This document shows positions 32,896 to 41,026 of a DNA stretch of 64,000 nt, in pieces. The notes beneath the pieces are model-generated. The model did no database searches. It had not been told where the DNA came from and worked only from the letters and a program-made list of their open reading frames with translations. Numbering within the stretch: position 1 is the first letter of the stretch; every line of letters starts with the position of its first letter. Made by a program: the position numbers and the translations under genes. The DNA comes from WJMT01 sp964599635 (GTDB taxonomy: Bacteria; Acidobacteriota; Aminicenantia; Aminicenantales; Aminicenantaceae): positions 1-64,000 of the forward strand of contig CAZRGM010000032.1 of the NCBI GenBank assembly GCA_964599635.1, written 5' to 3'.

Positions 32896-33678
32896 ATGCT
32901 TTTAGCCATTGACATTGGGAATACAAGTATTGCTTTAGGAGTGTTTAGAAAGAATGATTTAGTCAAGGAATGGCAGATAAAATCAGAAAGAGAGAGGACT
33001 TGTGATGAATATCAGGTTGTTCTTACAAATTTGTTTTCTTTTTCTGGAGTTGATATATCCGATGTGGGAGATGTGATTATATCTAGTGTTGTTCCCCCGC
33101 TGAGCCCGGTTTTTCAAAAGTTAAGTCAAAGGATGTTTAAAGTGAGAGCGCTTGAAGTAAGTCCTGGTATCAAAACAGGGATGCCGATTCTTTATGATAA
33201 TCCCCATGAGGTAGGTGCAGACCGGATTGCTTCAGCGTTGGCGGCTTATAAGCGTTATGGTTCTCCTTGTATAGTAGTTGACTTTGGGACAGCCACAACT
33301 TTTGATGCTGTTTCCCTTAATGGTGAATATTTAGGAGGGGCCATAGCACCCGGGGTTCAGATATCAGCGGAGGCACTTTATTACAAGACTGCAAAGCTTC
33401 CTAGAATAGAAATAAAAAAAACAAGAAAAGCTATAGGGAAAAGTACGGTTGCCAGCATGCGTTCAGGACTGTATTTTGGTTATATAGGTCTTGTATCAAA
33501 TATAATCCAAGAAATGAAAAAAGAGATGGGTGAAAATGTTAAGGTTATTAGTACCGGAGGATATTCCTCAGTTATTTTTGATGAGATAGAGAGTATTGAT
33601 TACCACGATTCTGAGCTCGTTCTTCAGGGGTTAAGAATCATATATGATTTAAATAAAAAGAAATTATCTGGGGATTGA
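32896..33678 (+). CDS. coaX: Type III pantothenate kinase
   Basis: 260 residues of the ASKHA kinase fold. The phosphate loop LAIDIGNTSIALG is at 3-15, PHEVGADRIASALAA near 100, VVDFGTATTFDAVS near 130, and GGAIAPGVQIS near 152. It phosphorylates pantothenate in the first step of coenzyme A synthesis and needs a monovalent cation. The length is typical. A good AGGAGAT site supports the start. The next gene follows by seven bases. Confidence 0.95.
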   Translation: MLLAIDIGNTSIALGVFRKNDLVKEWQIKSERERTCDEYQVVLTNLFSFSGVDISDVGDVIISSVVPPLSPVFQKLSQRMFKVRALEVSPGIKTGMPILYDNPHEVGADRIASALAAYKRYGSPCIVVDFGTATTFDAVSLNGEYLGGAIAPGVQISAEALYYKTAKLPRIEIKKTRKAIGKSTVASMRSGLYFGYIGLVSNIIQEMKKEMGENVKVISTGGYSSVIFDEIESIDYHDSELVLQGLRIIYDLNKKKLSGD

Positions 33679-33685
33679 TAAAGAG

Positions 33686-34324
33686 ATGAATCGTGAAAAC
33701 TCGGATCAGATTCGGTATTATCAAACGATTTCTCACTTTTTATTCAATTTAAGAGGGGCTCCTTTTATTCTTTCAGCAAGAGAAATAAATATTATTGAGG
33801 AATGGGAGGGCGAGCATATTCCGTTGGATACTGTTTTAGAAGGCATAAAGTTAGCTTATGAGATTTTTAGGAAGGACCGTCGTTATAGAAAAATTTTTAC
33901 TTTGAATTTTTGTAATCGTTTTGTATTCCGTGCTTTCAGTCAGTATAAAGAAAGGAGAGTGGGGAAAAAAAGCAAGGGGAAAACGGATAATGAAAAGATT
34001 GAAATGATTAAATCTGAAATTAAACGATTCATCAATCATATCTCCAAGGAAGTGCTTTATCTCAGAGAAATATATTTAAAAATTTTAGATGATTTGTATC
34101 TGGAGAATATAGATGAGGAAGCGCTTGAACAGAAGGATGAACAGATTGATCGATTGCTGTTAGACCATCTTAAAAAGAGTGATAGAGACAAGCATAGTAA
34201 GGATTATACAGGAGAGCATCAAGCTGCTCAGCAATCAGAAAGAAATCATATTGCGAGCAGAAGATATATTAAATCGGTTAGAGAAAAATATAAGATTCCT
34301 TATGTCTCTATATTTTATTATTAG
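33686..34324 (+). CDS. Uncharacterised helical protein downstream of coaX
   Basis: A 212-residue soluble protein that I cannot assign to a named family. The N-terminal part (10-60) contains ISHFLFNLRGAPFILSAREI, then E-W-E-G-E-H-I-P-L-D-T-V-L-E-G-I, a pattern I associate with hypothetical proteins of acidobacterial and deltaproteobacterial genomes. The rest is highly charged and predicted helical, with K/E-rich stretches near 88-115 and 150-180. There is no signal peptide, membrane span or metal motif. It starts seven bases after coaX and is probably co-transcribed, which does not imply a CoA role. Confidence 0.6.
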   Translation: MNRENSDQIRYYQTISHFLFNLRGAPFILSAREINIIEEWEGEHIPLDTVLEGIKLAYEIFRKDRRYRKIFTLNFCNRFVFRAFSQYKERRVGKKSKGKTDNEKIEMIKSEIKRFINHISKEVLYLREIYLKILDDLYLENIDEEALEQKDEQIDRLLLDHLKKSDRDKHSKDYTGEHQAAQQSERNHIASRRYIKSVREKYKIPYVSIFYY

Positions 34325-34353
34325 CCTATCACCATGGATTATTTTTAATTGAC

Positions 34354-34433
34354 AGCTTTTTAAAATAACCTTGCATATCGCTGAAAATAAATTGATAATT
34401 AAAACATCGCCGTTTTTTTGTGAATCATTCAGG
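34354..34433. repeat. Repeat family B, copy 7 (partial, inverted), abutting rnr
   Basis: CTGAAAATAAATTGATAATT at 34381-34400, followed by AACATCGCCGTTTTTTTGTG and the end GAATCATTCAGG, is the reverse complement of the left end of the full copies. The terminal CAGG plus the next three bases form the AGGTGA in front of rnr. Confidence 0.6.
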
Positions 34434-34446
34434 TGAATTGAATCCC

Positions 34447-36501
34447 ATGATAGATAAAATTTTTACACTTTTAAAAAAATACAGCTTCGGAATTAAATTC
34501 CAGAAGATGGCAAAAAATCTCAATGTCAGCAAGGAAAGGAAACCGTTATTAAGGAACCAGCTTAAAAAGCTGGAGAAGGCAGGCTTAATTTTGAAAGTAG
34601 GAGGTAAATATTTTTTAAATCGGGGAAAGGATGTCGTCACCGGGAAATTGATTTCAGTGGTCAAGGATTATGGATTTGTTCAACCCAATCATAAGGATTT
34701 AAAAGACATTTTCATTCCTCCTGGAAAGTTTGGAGATGCAGTCTTGGGCGATAAAGTAGAAGTGGCTTATTTTTATGATAGAAAAAAAGGAAAACCTGAG
34801 GGAAGGATCATTCGGGTCATAGAGAGAAAAAAAGAAACTCTTATGGGTATTTGTAAAAAAGTTAAAGGACAGACTTTTTGCTATCCTTTTGATTTGCCCT
34901 CAAAGGAAGGGATTCTTTTAGAGCCTCCCTCTGGAGTTAAGCTTGAGAATGGAGATATTATTGAGATAGAACGTTCCAGAAATCAGTTCGTGAGGATCTT
35001 AGGAAAGCCGGATGACCCAGGAGTTGATACAGAGGTCATAATCAGGAAATACGGATTGTCTGCCTCTTTCCCATCAGACGTTCTTAGAGAAGCAGATGAG
35101 ATGGAAGCAGAAATCGACTCCAGCCAAAGAAGAGGCAGAAAAGATTTTCGGGCTTGGACTGCTGTCACCATTGATGGTGAGGATGCCAGAGACTTTGATG
35201 ATGCGGTCAGCATTAAAACTTCTCAGGATGGAAAATTTCTTCTGGGAGTTCATATCGCTGACGTCTCCTTTTATGTTAAACCCGGAAGTTTGATAGACAG
35301 AGAAGCTTATTCGAGAGGAACCAGCGTCTATTTCCCTGATTCAACCCTTCCTATGCTGCCGGAAAGGTTGTCTAATCAGATATGCAGTTTGAGGCCGGGG
35401 GAAGAAAAGATGACGGTGTCTGTAGTTCTTGAAATAGACAAAAATGGGAACATAGTTCATAAAGATTTTTATCGGTCAATGATTCTGACTAAAGCACGGC
35501 TGACTTATAAATCCGTGTACAAAATGTTTTTAGGAGACAAGAAAGAAAAGGAGAAGTTTTCTTCTGTTATTTCAGATTTGATGAATATGAGAGAGCTGGC
35601 ATCCCTATTAAGAAAAAAGAGAGTCCAGGCAGGAAGTCTTGATTTTGAACTGGCTGAGCCGGAACTGGTTTATCGAAGAGGGGTTTTGGATGCCGTGATC
35701 CCTTTTAAACCTAATGAGGCCCACTGGCTTATTGAAGAATTTATGCTTGCTGCAAATGAAGCGGTTGCAGTGTTTCTTTCAGATTTTGATGTCCCTTTTT
35801 TATACAGGGTTCACCCCTCTCCAGCTAAGAAGGATATAGAAAGATTTCGAGAGATATTGAATTATTTTGGTTTATCATTCCCATCTCAATATCCTATTCA
35901 ACCCAAAGATATCCAATCAGTTTTAAAAAGAATCAGGGGGAGGCCGGATGAAACATTTCTTACCTTGGAGATGCTGAAGAGTCTTCAACTTGCCGTGTAT
36001 TCACCCAAGAATACAGGTCACTTTGGATTGGGGAAAAAATACTACACTCATTTTACATCCCCTATTAGAAGGTACCCTGATTTAATTGTTCATAGAATAT
36101 TAAAAGGCGTTTTTGATCAGTCGAAAACGTGTTATAAATCTCTAGACTCCCAGGCAGACCACTGCTCTGAGATGGAAAGAAATGCAGAGGAGGCAGAGAG
36201 AGACCTCCTGGAATGGAGAATTTACAGGTTATTAAAAAACAAAGTGGGTGAGGAATTCAAAGGTTTTATAGTGGATATTTCAAAATCTGGGTTGATTGTG
36301 GAACTGGACAATTATTTTGTCTCAGGTATTATACTTTATAAGGATATGAAGGAAGATTATTATTTGAAAAAAGATGATCAAACGATATTAGGGCAGAGAA
36401 CAGGGAGAAAATATTGTATTGGGGAAAAAGTCAGAGTCGTTGTTGTTTCTGTAAATCCCGAGTTAAGAAGTATGAACTTACTTCCAGCATCAAAGAGGTG
36501 A
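34447..36501 (+). CDS. rnr: Ribonuclease R family 3'-5' exoribonuclease
   Basis: About 684 residues from ATG 34447. An N-terminal winged helix (1-55) and two cold-shock domains (about 60-210) precede the RNB catalytic domain, whose signature TIDGEDARDFDDAV (near 242) carries the four metal-binding Asp residues. A C-terminal S1 domain ends the protein (about 590-680). It degrades structured RNA and takes part in rRNA quality control. I chose ATG 34447, with AGGTGA at 34431-34436. The in-frame GTG at 34420 lies inside a family B repeat and would add nine residues encoded by it. Confidence 0.93.
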   Translation: MIDKIFTLLKKYSFGIKFQKMAKNLNVSKERKPLLRNQLKKLEKAGLILKVGGKYFLNRGKDVVTGKLISVVKDYGFVQPNHKDLKDIFIPPGKFGDAVLGDKVEVAYFYDRKKGKPEGRIIRVIERKKETLMGICKKVKGQTFCYPFDLPSKEGILLEPPSGVKLENGDIIEIERSRNQFVRILGKPDDPGVDTEVIIRKYGLSASFPSDVLREADEMEAEIDSSQRRGRKDFRAWTAVTIDGEDARDFDDAVSIKTSQDGKFLLGVHIADVSFYVKPGSLIDREAYSRGTSVYFPDSTLPMLPERLSNQICSLRPGEEKMTVSVVLEIDKNGNIVHKDFYRSMILTKARLTYKSVYKMFLGDKKEKEKFSSVISDLMNMRELASLLRKKRVQAGSLDFELAEPELVYRRGVLDAVIPFKPNEAHWLIEEFMLAANEAVAVFLSDFDVPFLYRVHPSPAKKDIERFREILNYFGLSFPSQYPIQPKDIQSVLKRIRGRPDETFLTLEMLKSLQLAVYSPKNTGHFGLGKKYYTHFTSPIRRYPDLIVHRILKGVFDQSKTCYKSLDSQADHCSEMERNAEEAERDLLEWRIYRLLKNKVGEEFKGFIVDISKSGLIVELDNYFVSGIILYKDMKEDYYLKKDDQTILGQRTGRKYCIGEKVRVVVVSVNPELRSMNLLPASKR

Positions 36502-36527
36502 AATAAAGAGGAGGTCATTTGGGGTCC

Positions 36528-37601
36528 ATGTATTTTGAAGCTGTTTTGGATTTAAGAGTCCATGCAGAGAATCTTGTCCGGATGGAAGCTTTCATTGACT
36601 TTAAAGAGAAGACCAGATCTTCAGTATTTTTCTATTGGATCGATGAAAAGCAGGCTGACAAAAGGTTTGCTCGTATTCAGCTTCAAAGTTATGTTCAAGT
36701 GAAGTGGAAGGATCATTTTACCCTCACTGACTTTAAAACAAACGAGCTGATTGCCGAGGGAAGAGTGATGGTTCCTGAAGTTAGGGGTGAAATTCCCGAA
36801 AATTTGGAAGAACATATTGCGTTTTTAAGACAGCTGGACAAAAAAGAAGATGATATGATTTTTACCTTAGCCAAAAAAAAAGGAATCCAAGGCTTAAACC
36901 AAGAAGAAATTCTGAATTTTTCAAGGCTTTCAGAGAAGCAGGTTGTGAGTCTATGTCAGTCGTTAGAGCGGGAAAAGAAAATAAGAATTGTATCATTCCA
37001 TCCTGTTTTAATCATATCCAGGGTAGGCTTAGATTTATTGGAGAAAAGGATTTTATCTATGATTGAAAACTATTCTCAAGCTGATTCTATTGAAAGAGGT
37101 TTGGATTTAGAAGCGATCAAGGATAGGATAGAAGTTCATCCTAAATTGATTGCATTAACAGTTCATTATCTGAAATATTCAGGAAAAATTCGGGAAGGGG
37201 ATCAAAATTTTGTTGTCACTTCTTCTGAAGAAAATATTTCAGAATCGGATGAGAGAATTATTGAGAAAATGGATGAGATGTGTCGTCAAGGAGAATTTAA
37301 AAATTATTCATTTGAGGAATTGCAGCATAGGTTGCGCTTATCATCTGAAAGATTTCATCGCTTATTTGATATTTTGTTGAGAAGAAAGAAGGTGATTTAC
37401 GGAAAGGATGGATTTGTTTTTTTCTCGGATTGGCTTGATCAATTGATTGGTCATCTTCAAAAATCGAGAAATAAAAAATTGACTGTTGCAGAGTTTAAAA
37501 AAATTTCAGGATTGTCCAGGAAGTATGCTATTCCGTTATTAGAACTGCTCGATAGAAAAGGAGTGACAAAAAAAGAAGGCTCTGTACATATTATACTATG
37601 A
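36528..37601 (+). CDS. SelB C-terminal-like protein without a GTPase domain
   Basis: About 357 residues (an in-frame TTG at 36519 is also possible; GAGGAGG lies at 36508-36514). Residues 1-85 resemble domain III of the selenocysteine elongation factor SelB: F-E-A-V-L-D-L at the start, A-R-I-Q-L-Q-S-Y-V-Q-V-K-W-K-D-H-F-T-L in the middle. The rest looks like repeated winged helices. The last, LTVAEFKKISGLSRKYAIPL then LELLDRKGVTKKEG, matches the mRNA-binding winged helix of SelB (S-R-K-Y-A-x-x-L-L-E-x-x-D). The EF-Tu-like GTPase and domain II are absent, with no trace upstream, where rnr ends 26 bases away. It may bind RNA or the ribosome, but it cannot by itself deliver Sec-tRNA. Confidence 0.65.
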   Translation: MYFEAVLDLRVHAENLVRMEAFIDFKEKTRSSVFFYWIDEKQADKRFARIQLQSYVQVKWKDHFTLTDFKTNELIAEGRVMVPEVRGEIPENLEEHIAFLRQLDKKEDDMIFTLAKKKGIQGLNQEEILNFSRLSEKQVVSLCQSLEREKKIRIVSFHPVLIISRVGLDLLEKRILSMIENYSQADSIERGLDLEAIKDRIEVHPKLIALTVHYLKYSGKIREGDQNFVVTSSEENISESDERIIEKMDEMCRQGEFKNYSFEELQHRLRLSSERFHRLFDILLRRKKVIYGKDGFVFFSDWLDQLIGHLQKSRNKKLTVAEFKKISGLSRKYAIPLLELLDRKGVTKKEGSVHIIL

Positions 37602-37629
37602 ACCGGGAGATGATCCCTATTCTCCTTTT

Positions 37630-37806
37630 TCAGTTAGGAATAGTCCCTACAAAGGCCAGACCGAAAACTCCTCCGGTAAAGGCAAAGCTGATTAGGGGAA
37701 GATTCCCAAATTCTCCCCATATTAAGGCAATTGTCAGCCAGGAACAGAAAATCCCTATAACACTCAATATTTTAAAATTACGTTTTAGTAAATGATGAAA
37801 ACGCAT
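37630..37806 (-). CDS. 58-residue membrane protein, uncharacterised
   Basis: On the minus strand from ATG 37806 to TGA 37630 it reads MRFHHLLKRNFKILSVIGIF, then CSWLTIALIWGEFGNLPLIS, then FAFTGGVFGLAFVGTIPN. Two hydrophobic spans (about 13-30 and 37-54) follow a basic N-terminus. Its ribosome-binding site AGTGAGGAG lies just before the start. The plus-strand frame across the same bases has neither site nor sensible composition. No family was recognised. It is 168 bases downstream of the 709-residue gene, beyond a hairpin, so it may have its own promoter. Confidence 0.5.
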   Translation of the reverse strand: MRFHHLLKRNFKILSVIGIFCSWLTIALIWGEFGNLPLISFAFTGGVFGLAFVGTIPN

Positions 37807-37939
37807 GGCTCCTCACTTTAGTTTCGTTATGTATTTTACAGTGCAATTTTTATGCCATAAGCTAAAGGTCTGAAAATGAAAGATTTAGTTGAGGCTAAAA
37901 ATGTTTTCTTTTCAAGAAAGAACAAAAATTGTAAACGTG

Positions 37940-37970
37940 CAACAAAATATTGTCATCTCATATTTTGTTG
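37940..37970 (-). terminator. Hairpin after the 709-residue gene
   Basis: CAACAAAATAT and ATATTTTGTTG form a perfect 11-base stem with a nine-base loop, four bases past the stop codon on the minus strand. The stem is A/T-rich and is not followed by a strong T run, so termination efficiency is doubtful. It may instead protect the 3' end. Confidence 0.45.
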
Positions 37971-37973
37971 TTC

Positions 37974-40103
37974 CTATTTTTCCTTTTTTGAGGGGGGCTT
38001 ATTTTTCTTCTTATTTAAAGCAGTTTTTAATTTTTCACTAAACAAGCCTGCTGATAGAGGCTCTTTTTTACTTTTCTTCGATTCTTTTTTCTCTTTTGAT
38101 TCAGATTTTAAATGTTCGATGTTTTCTTCTTCAAGCTCTTTTTCATCATCTGTTTTAACAGCAAAAAAAGCTTCTAATTCGGATTCTTCCTGTGCTATTT
38201 GTTCCTCAATGATTTTTTTTCTTCCTCTTTTACTTCGCAGGGGTTTATCGAAATCGATTTCCTTTTTCTCTATTTTTCTTTGTTTTTTCTCAGGGAGAAT
38301 TTCTTCAACGGCAGTCTCTTCTTCACTTGGTGGAGATTTAGGTTTCTTCTTTTCTTTTTTCTCAACTGTTTTAGTTACCTGAGGAGGCTTTATGTACGTT
38401 TTTTCCTCAAGATGGACTTCTGGAGTGCTGATTTCACCGACTGTCCCTATTTCAGGGAGATTGTCTTCCTGATTATCTGTGATTTCTTCTTCCGCTTTTG
38501 TTGTTTCAGCCGTTTCAAGAGGCTCTTCTTGTTCTAATTCTTTCTCGGTTTTGATTTTTTCCTGATAGAAAAATAAACCATTATTTTTGTCTGAAATTGC
38601 AAATTCTGGTGAAAGGGATAAAGTTTTTTCCACATCATCAAGCGAGGTGTGCTTAATGAGATCGACGAGGTGGAATGCTTTTTGGTAATGGAGGGTTTGT
38701 CTTTTGCCTTCAAAGCCGAAATTTTTAAACACAATAATGAGGAGTTCGCGAAGATCTTTATTTTTTCTCTGGTCAAATAATTTAAGCAGATTTTGAAGTG
38801 TTTCATTTTCAATAAAGATTATTTTATTGGGGAGAGCATAAGTTAATATTTCTTTTTCGGCGAGTGAAAAAGCATCCATTTTTGGGTTGTATTCAAGGTA
38901 AGGAAGAGACAATTTCTTTTTTGATTTTTTAAGATGAAGACTCATGTGGTTTGAGTTTATTTTCTTCAGAGTTAAGCTGGCTCCCTGGGGAATGTTGTGT
39001 TTTTTATAGAATTCATCCAGACCAAGAAATATATTATGAGAGGGATAGTAGAAAGCTGTTGATTCTGTTCCATCTTCTTCATCAGTGAATATATATTCTC
39101 TGATATCAGACAGCTCTTTTTTAAATTCAGGTGGCATATTGATTCCGCCTGCTAAGATTTCTCTCCAGGAAAGATAAATTTTCACAGGGAATTTTTTTTC
39201 TTTCGTATAAATCGACTCGTACTGGGCCTCCTCTAAATTAGGGAGCGCGGCTTTATCTGCCGATAGAGGTTTGTTCACTAAGAATGAGTTGAGGATTTCT
39301 TTATGAAACCATTTCCCCCAATTTTCAGGAGAGACACAGATAAATGTCTTTTTATATTTTTTATTTAAAATATAGTTAAGGCTTAAGCAGTATAAATCAA
39401 ATTTGTCATCTCCAGGTTTTATATTGAGAAACCTTTCAATTAACAGCTTGCTCGAAGCCGGCTGTTTTTTTTCTTTAAAGTGTTTTTCAATAATTTTTAT
39501 CGTGCTATCAGGAATTTTAATTTTCTTTTTCACAAGCTGCCAATGTTCATTCCAACCAAAGAATTCATCAGATGTAGAGATAGATTTTTTAAGGTTTGTC
39601 ATCAAAGTTTTCATGTCTTTTTCTGTCATCGGGAGCTTATGGAGTCTCGGGTCATCCTCTTTTTTTATAACTTCAGGTGTCTCAGCCTGACTATCTGTGG
39701 CTGCTGGTAAAAGGACTTGAGTGTTTTTTCTTTTCATGTAATCTATATGTTTTCGAAATATTCCACCTCCTGTATAATCAACCTCAAGCATTTCACAGTT
39801 ATAATCAGGGTAGCTGATTTTATTCATAACTTTCAGCACTACTTTACCTGTAAAATGGATTTTTTCTTTACTGTTTATAATAAGAGGTTCATCATATTCT
39901 TTACAGATCAGATCATTGACTTCATAGTTACATGACGGATTGTATTTCAAGACTTCTTGGTTTAACTGTTTTGCATTTTTTTTGTAAGCCAGAATTTCTG
40001 TTAATCCAGTTAGGGTGGGGACAGTGTTCTGTTTTGAAAGCTCTTCTTTTATAAAGTCGAGATCAGCTTTTGATATTTTTGTGATTTCACTTGACTGTGT
40101 CAT
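37974..40103 (-). CDS. Large charged protein of unknown function
   Basis: 709 residues, family not recognised. Residues 1-125 look like a compact beta-rich domain: YNPSCNYEVNDLICKEYDEP, then F-T-G-K-V-V-L-K-V and Y-T-G-G-G-I-F-R-K-H-I-D-Y-M-K. A middle part (about 165-500) is mixed, with YPSHNIFLGLDEFYKKHNIP and L-T-L-K-K-I-N-S-N-H-M-S-L-H-L. The last 200 residues are a low-complexity Glu/Lys tail with several K-K-x-K clusters, probably disordered and nucleic-acid or surface binding (inference). There is no signal peptide or membrane span. The start is two bases after the transcarbamoylase-like gene, so they are coupled. An AAGAGAAA site lies upstream. Confidence 0.65.
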   Translation of the reverse strand: MTQSSEITKISKADLDFIKEELSKQNTVPTLTGLTEILAYKKNAKQLNQEVLKYNPSCNYEVNDLICKEYDEPLIINSKEKIHFTGKVVLKVMNKISYPDYNCEMLEVDYTGGGIFRKHIDYMKRKNTQVLLPAATDSQAETPEVIKKEDDPRLHKLPMTEKDMKTLMTNLKKSISTSDEFFGWNEHWQLVKKKIKIPDSTIKIIEKHFKEKKQPASSKLLIERFLNIKPGDDKFDLYCLSLNYILNKKYKKTFICVSPENWGKWFHKEILNSFLVNKPLSADKAALPNLEEAQYESIYTKEKKFPVKIYLSWREILAGGINMPPEFKKELSDIREYIFTDEEDGTESTAFYYPSHNIFLGLDEFYKKHNIPQGASLTLKKINSNHMSLHLKKSKKKLSLPYLEYNPKMDAFSLAEKEILTYALPNKIIFIENETLQNLLKLFDQRKNKDLRELLIIVFKNFGFEGKRQTLHYQKAFHLVDLIKHTSLDDVEKTLSLSPEFAISDKNNGLFFYQEKIKTEKELEQEEPLETAETTKAEEEITDNQEDNLPEIGTVGEISTPEVHLEEKTYIKPPQVTKTVEKKEKKKPKSPPSEEETAVEEILPEKKQRKIEKKEIDFDKPLRSKRGRKKIIEEQIAQEESELEAFFAVKTDDEKELEEENIEHLKSESKEKKESKKSKKEPLSAGLFSEKLKTALNKKKNKPPSKKEK

Positions 40104-40105
40104 TT

Positions 40106-41017
40106 TTATATTTCTCTCTTCTTTTCTTTTATTAATGATACCATAATTGCTTTCTCTATATGAAGTCTATTATCAATTTGACTGAAAATAAGTGAACGAT
40201 CTGCGGGGATATTTTTGTAAGGAGTTTTCTCCCAATCTTGGAAGGCAGGATTGAACATAAAAAGAGCGTCATCCTTGGCTATTGAGAGAAGTTTGTTTTT
40301 AAATGAGAAATTCGTTTTAGTTTTTGAGAAAGAATTTAGGTTTCTAAATGAATAATATATGATATCCGCATTTAAAGAGGCTTCTTGTGGATCTGCTGTA
40401 ATTCTATAATTAAATCCAGTATTTTTTCCCTTAATCTCTGCTATATCTATGACTTCTTTTTCAGGTTTATTCTCAGGTGGAGTCGCTATATGTATATATG
40501 TTCCTGCTGTGGCTGAGGCTAAGAGAAGGCTGTGACAAATATTTCTCTGATTCCCAATAAAAGCCAATTTGATATTTGTTAGATCTTTGTAGTGTTCTTT
40601 TATAGTAAAAAAGTCTGCTAACGCCTGACAGGGAGAGAATTTTTCTGAACCCGCATTGATGAGTGGAATTCTTACCGTTTGTTCAAGCTCAGTGATGTGT
40701 TCATGATTTTTTATTTCTATAACTATTCCGTCTATCCAGCGTTCTAAAAATTTACAAAACATTCGAGATAGTTTTCTCTGTTCTGTCTGTAAATCTGAAT
40801 ATTTCAAAAATAAGGTTTTTCCTTTAAGGGAAGAGACAGCGATCTGGAAGCTCACGCGGGAATGGAAAGATGGATTTTGAAACAACCCTGCAATGATGAA
40901 TCCTGAAAGACTGTTTTTAAAACGATCTGGATTTTCTTTTATTTTAAATGTCAGATCTAAAAGCTCACTCAATTGATAGACAGAAATTTTATCTAAAGCC
41001 AGGAGATTTCCAATCAT
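40106..41017 (-). CDS. Degenerate aspartate/ornithine carbamoyltransferase-like protein
   Basis: 303 residues with the whole transcarbamoylase fold order, but with changed carbamoyl-phosphate site residues. The canonical S-T-R-T-R-x-S-F-E reads S50-F-H-S-R-V-S-F-Q. The Arg ending the usual I-x-I-R strand is replaced (G-I-V-I-E-I). H-P-C-Q reads S-P-C-Q (128-131). The late H-C-L-P region reads M-F-N-P-A. The N-domain and the fold-defining QALADFFTIKEHY are kept. It is therefore probably not an ordinary transcarbamoylase and may bind another ligand or act as a structural partner. It lies nine bases after arcC and two bases before the 709-residue gene. Confidence 0.7.
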   Translation of the reverse strand: MIGNLLALDKISVYQLSELLDLTFKIKENPDRFKNSLSGFIIAGLFQNPSFHSRVSFQIAVSSLKGKTLFLKYSDLQTEQRKLSRMFCKFLERWIDGIVIEIKNHEHITELEQTVRIPLINAGSEKFSPCQALADFFTIKEHYKDLTNIKLAFIGNQRNICHSLLLASATAGTYIHIATPPENKPEKEVIDIAEIKGKNTGFNYRITADPQEASLNADIIYYSFRNLNSFSKTKTNFSFKNKLLSIAKDDALFMFNPAFQDWEKTPYKNIPADRSLIFSQIDNRLHIEKAIMVSLIKEKKREI

Positions 41018-41026
41018 TTTCCCCCC

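Noticed and set aside
37598..37795. 65-residue plus-strand ORF after the SelB-like gene
   Set aside because: The minus strand has a better ribosome-binding site and a coherent two-span protein over the same bases.
37876..38537. Phe/Ser-rich plus-strand ORFs
   Set aside because: Antisense shadow of the Lys/Glu-rich tail of the 709-residue gene.
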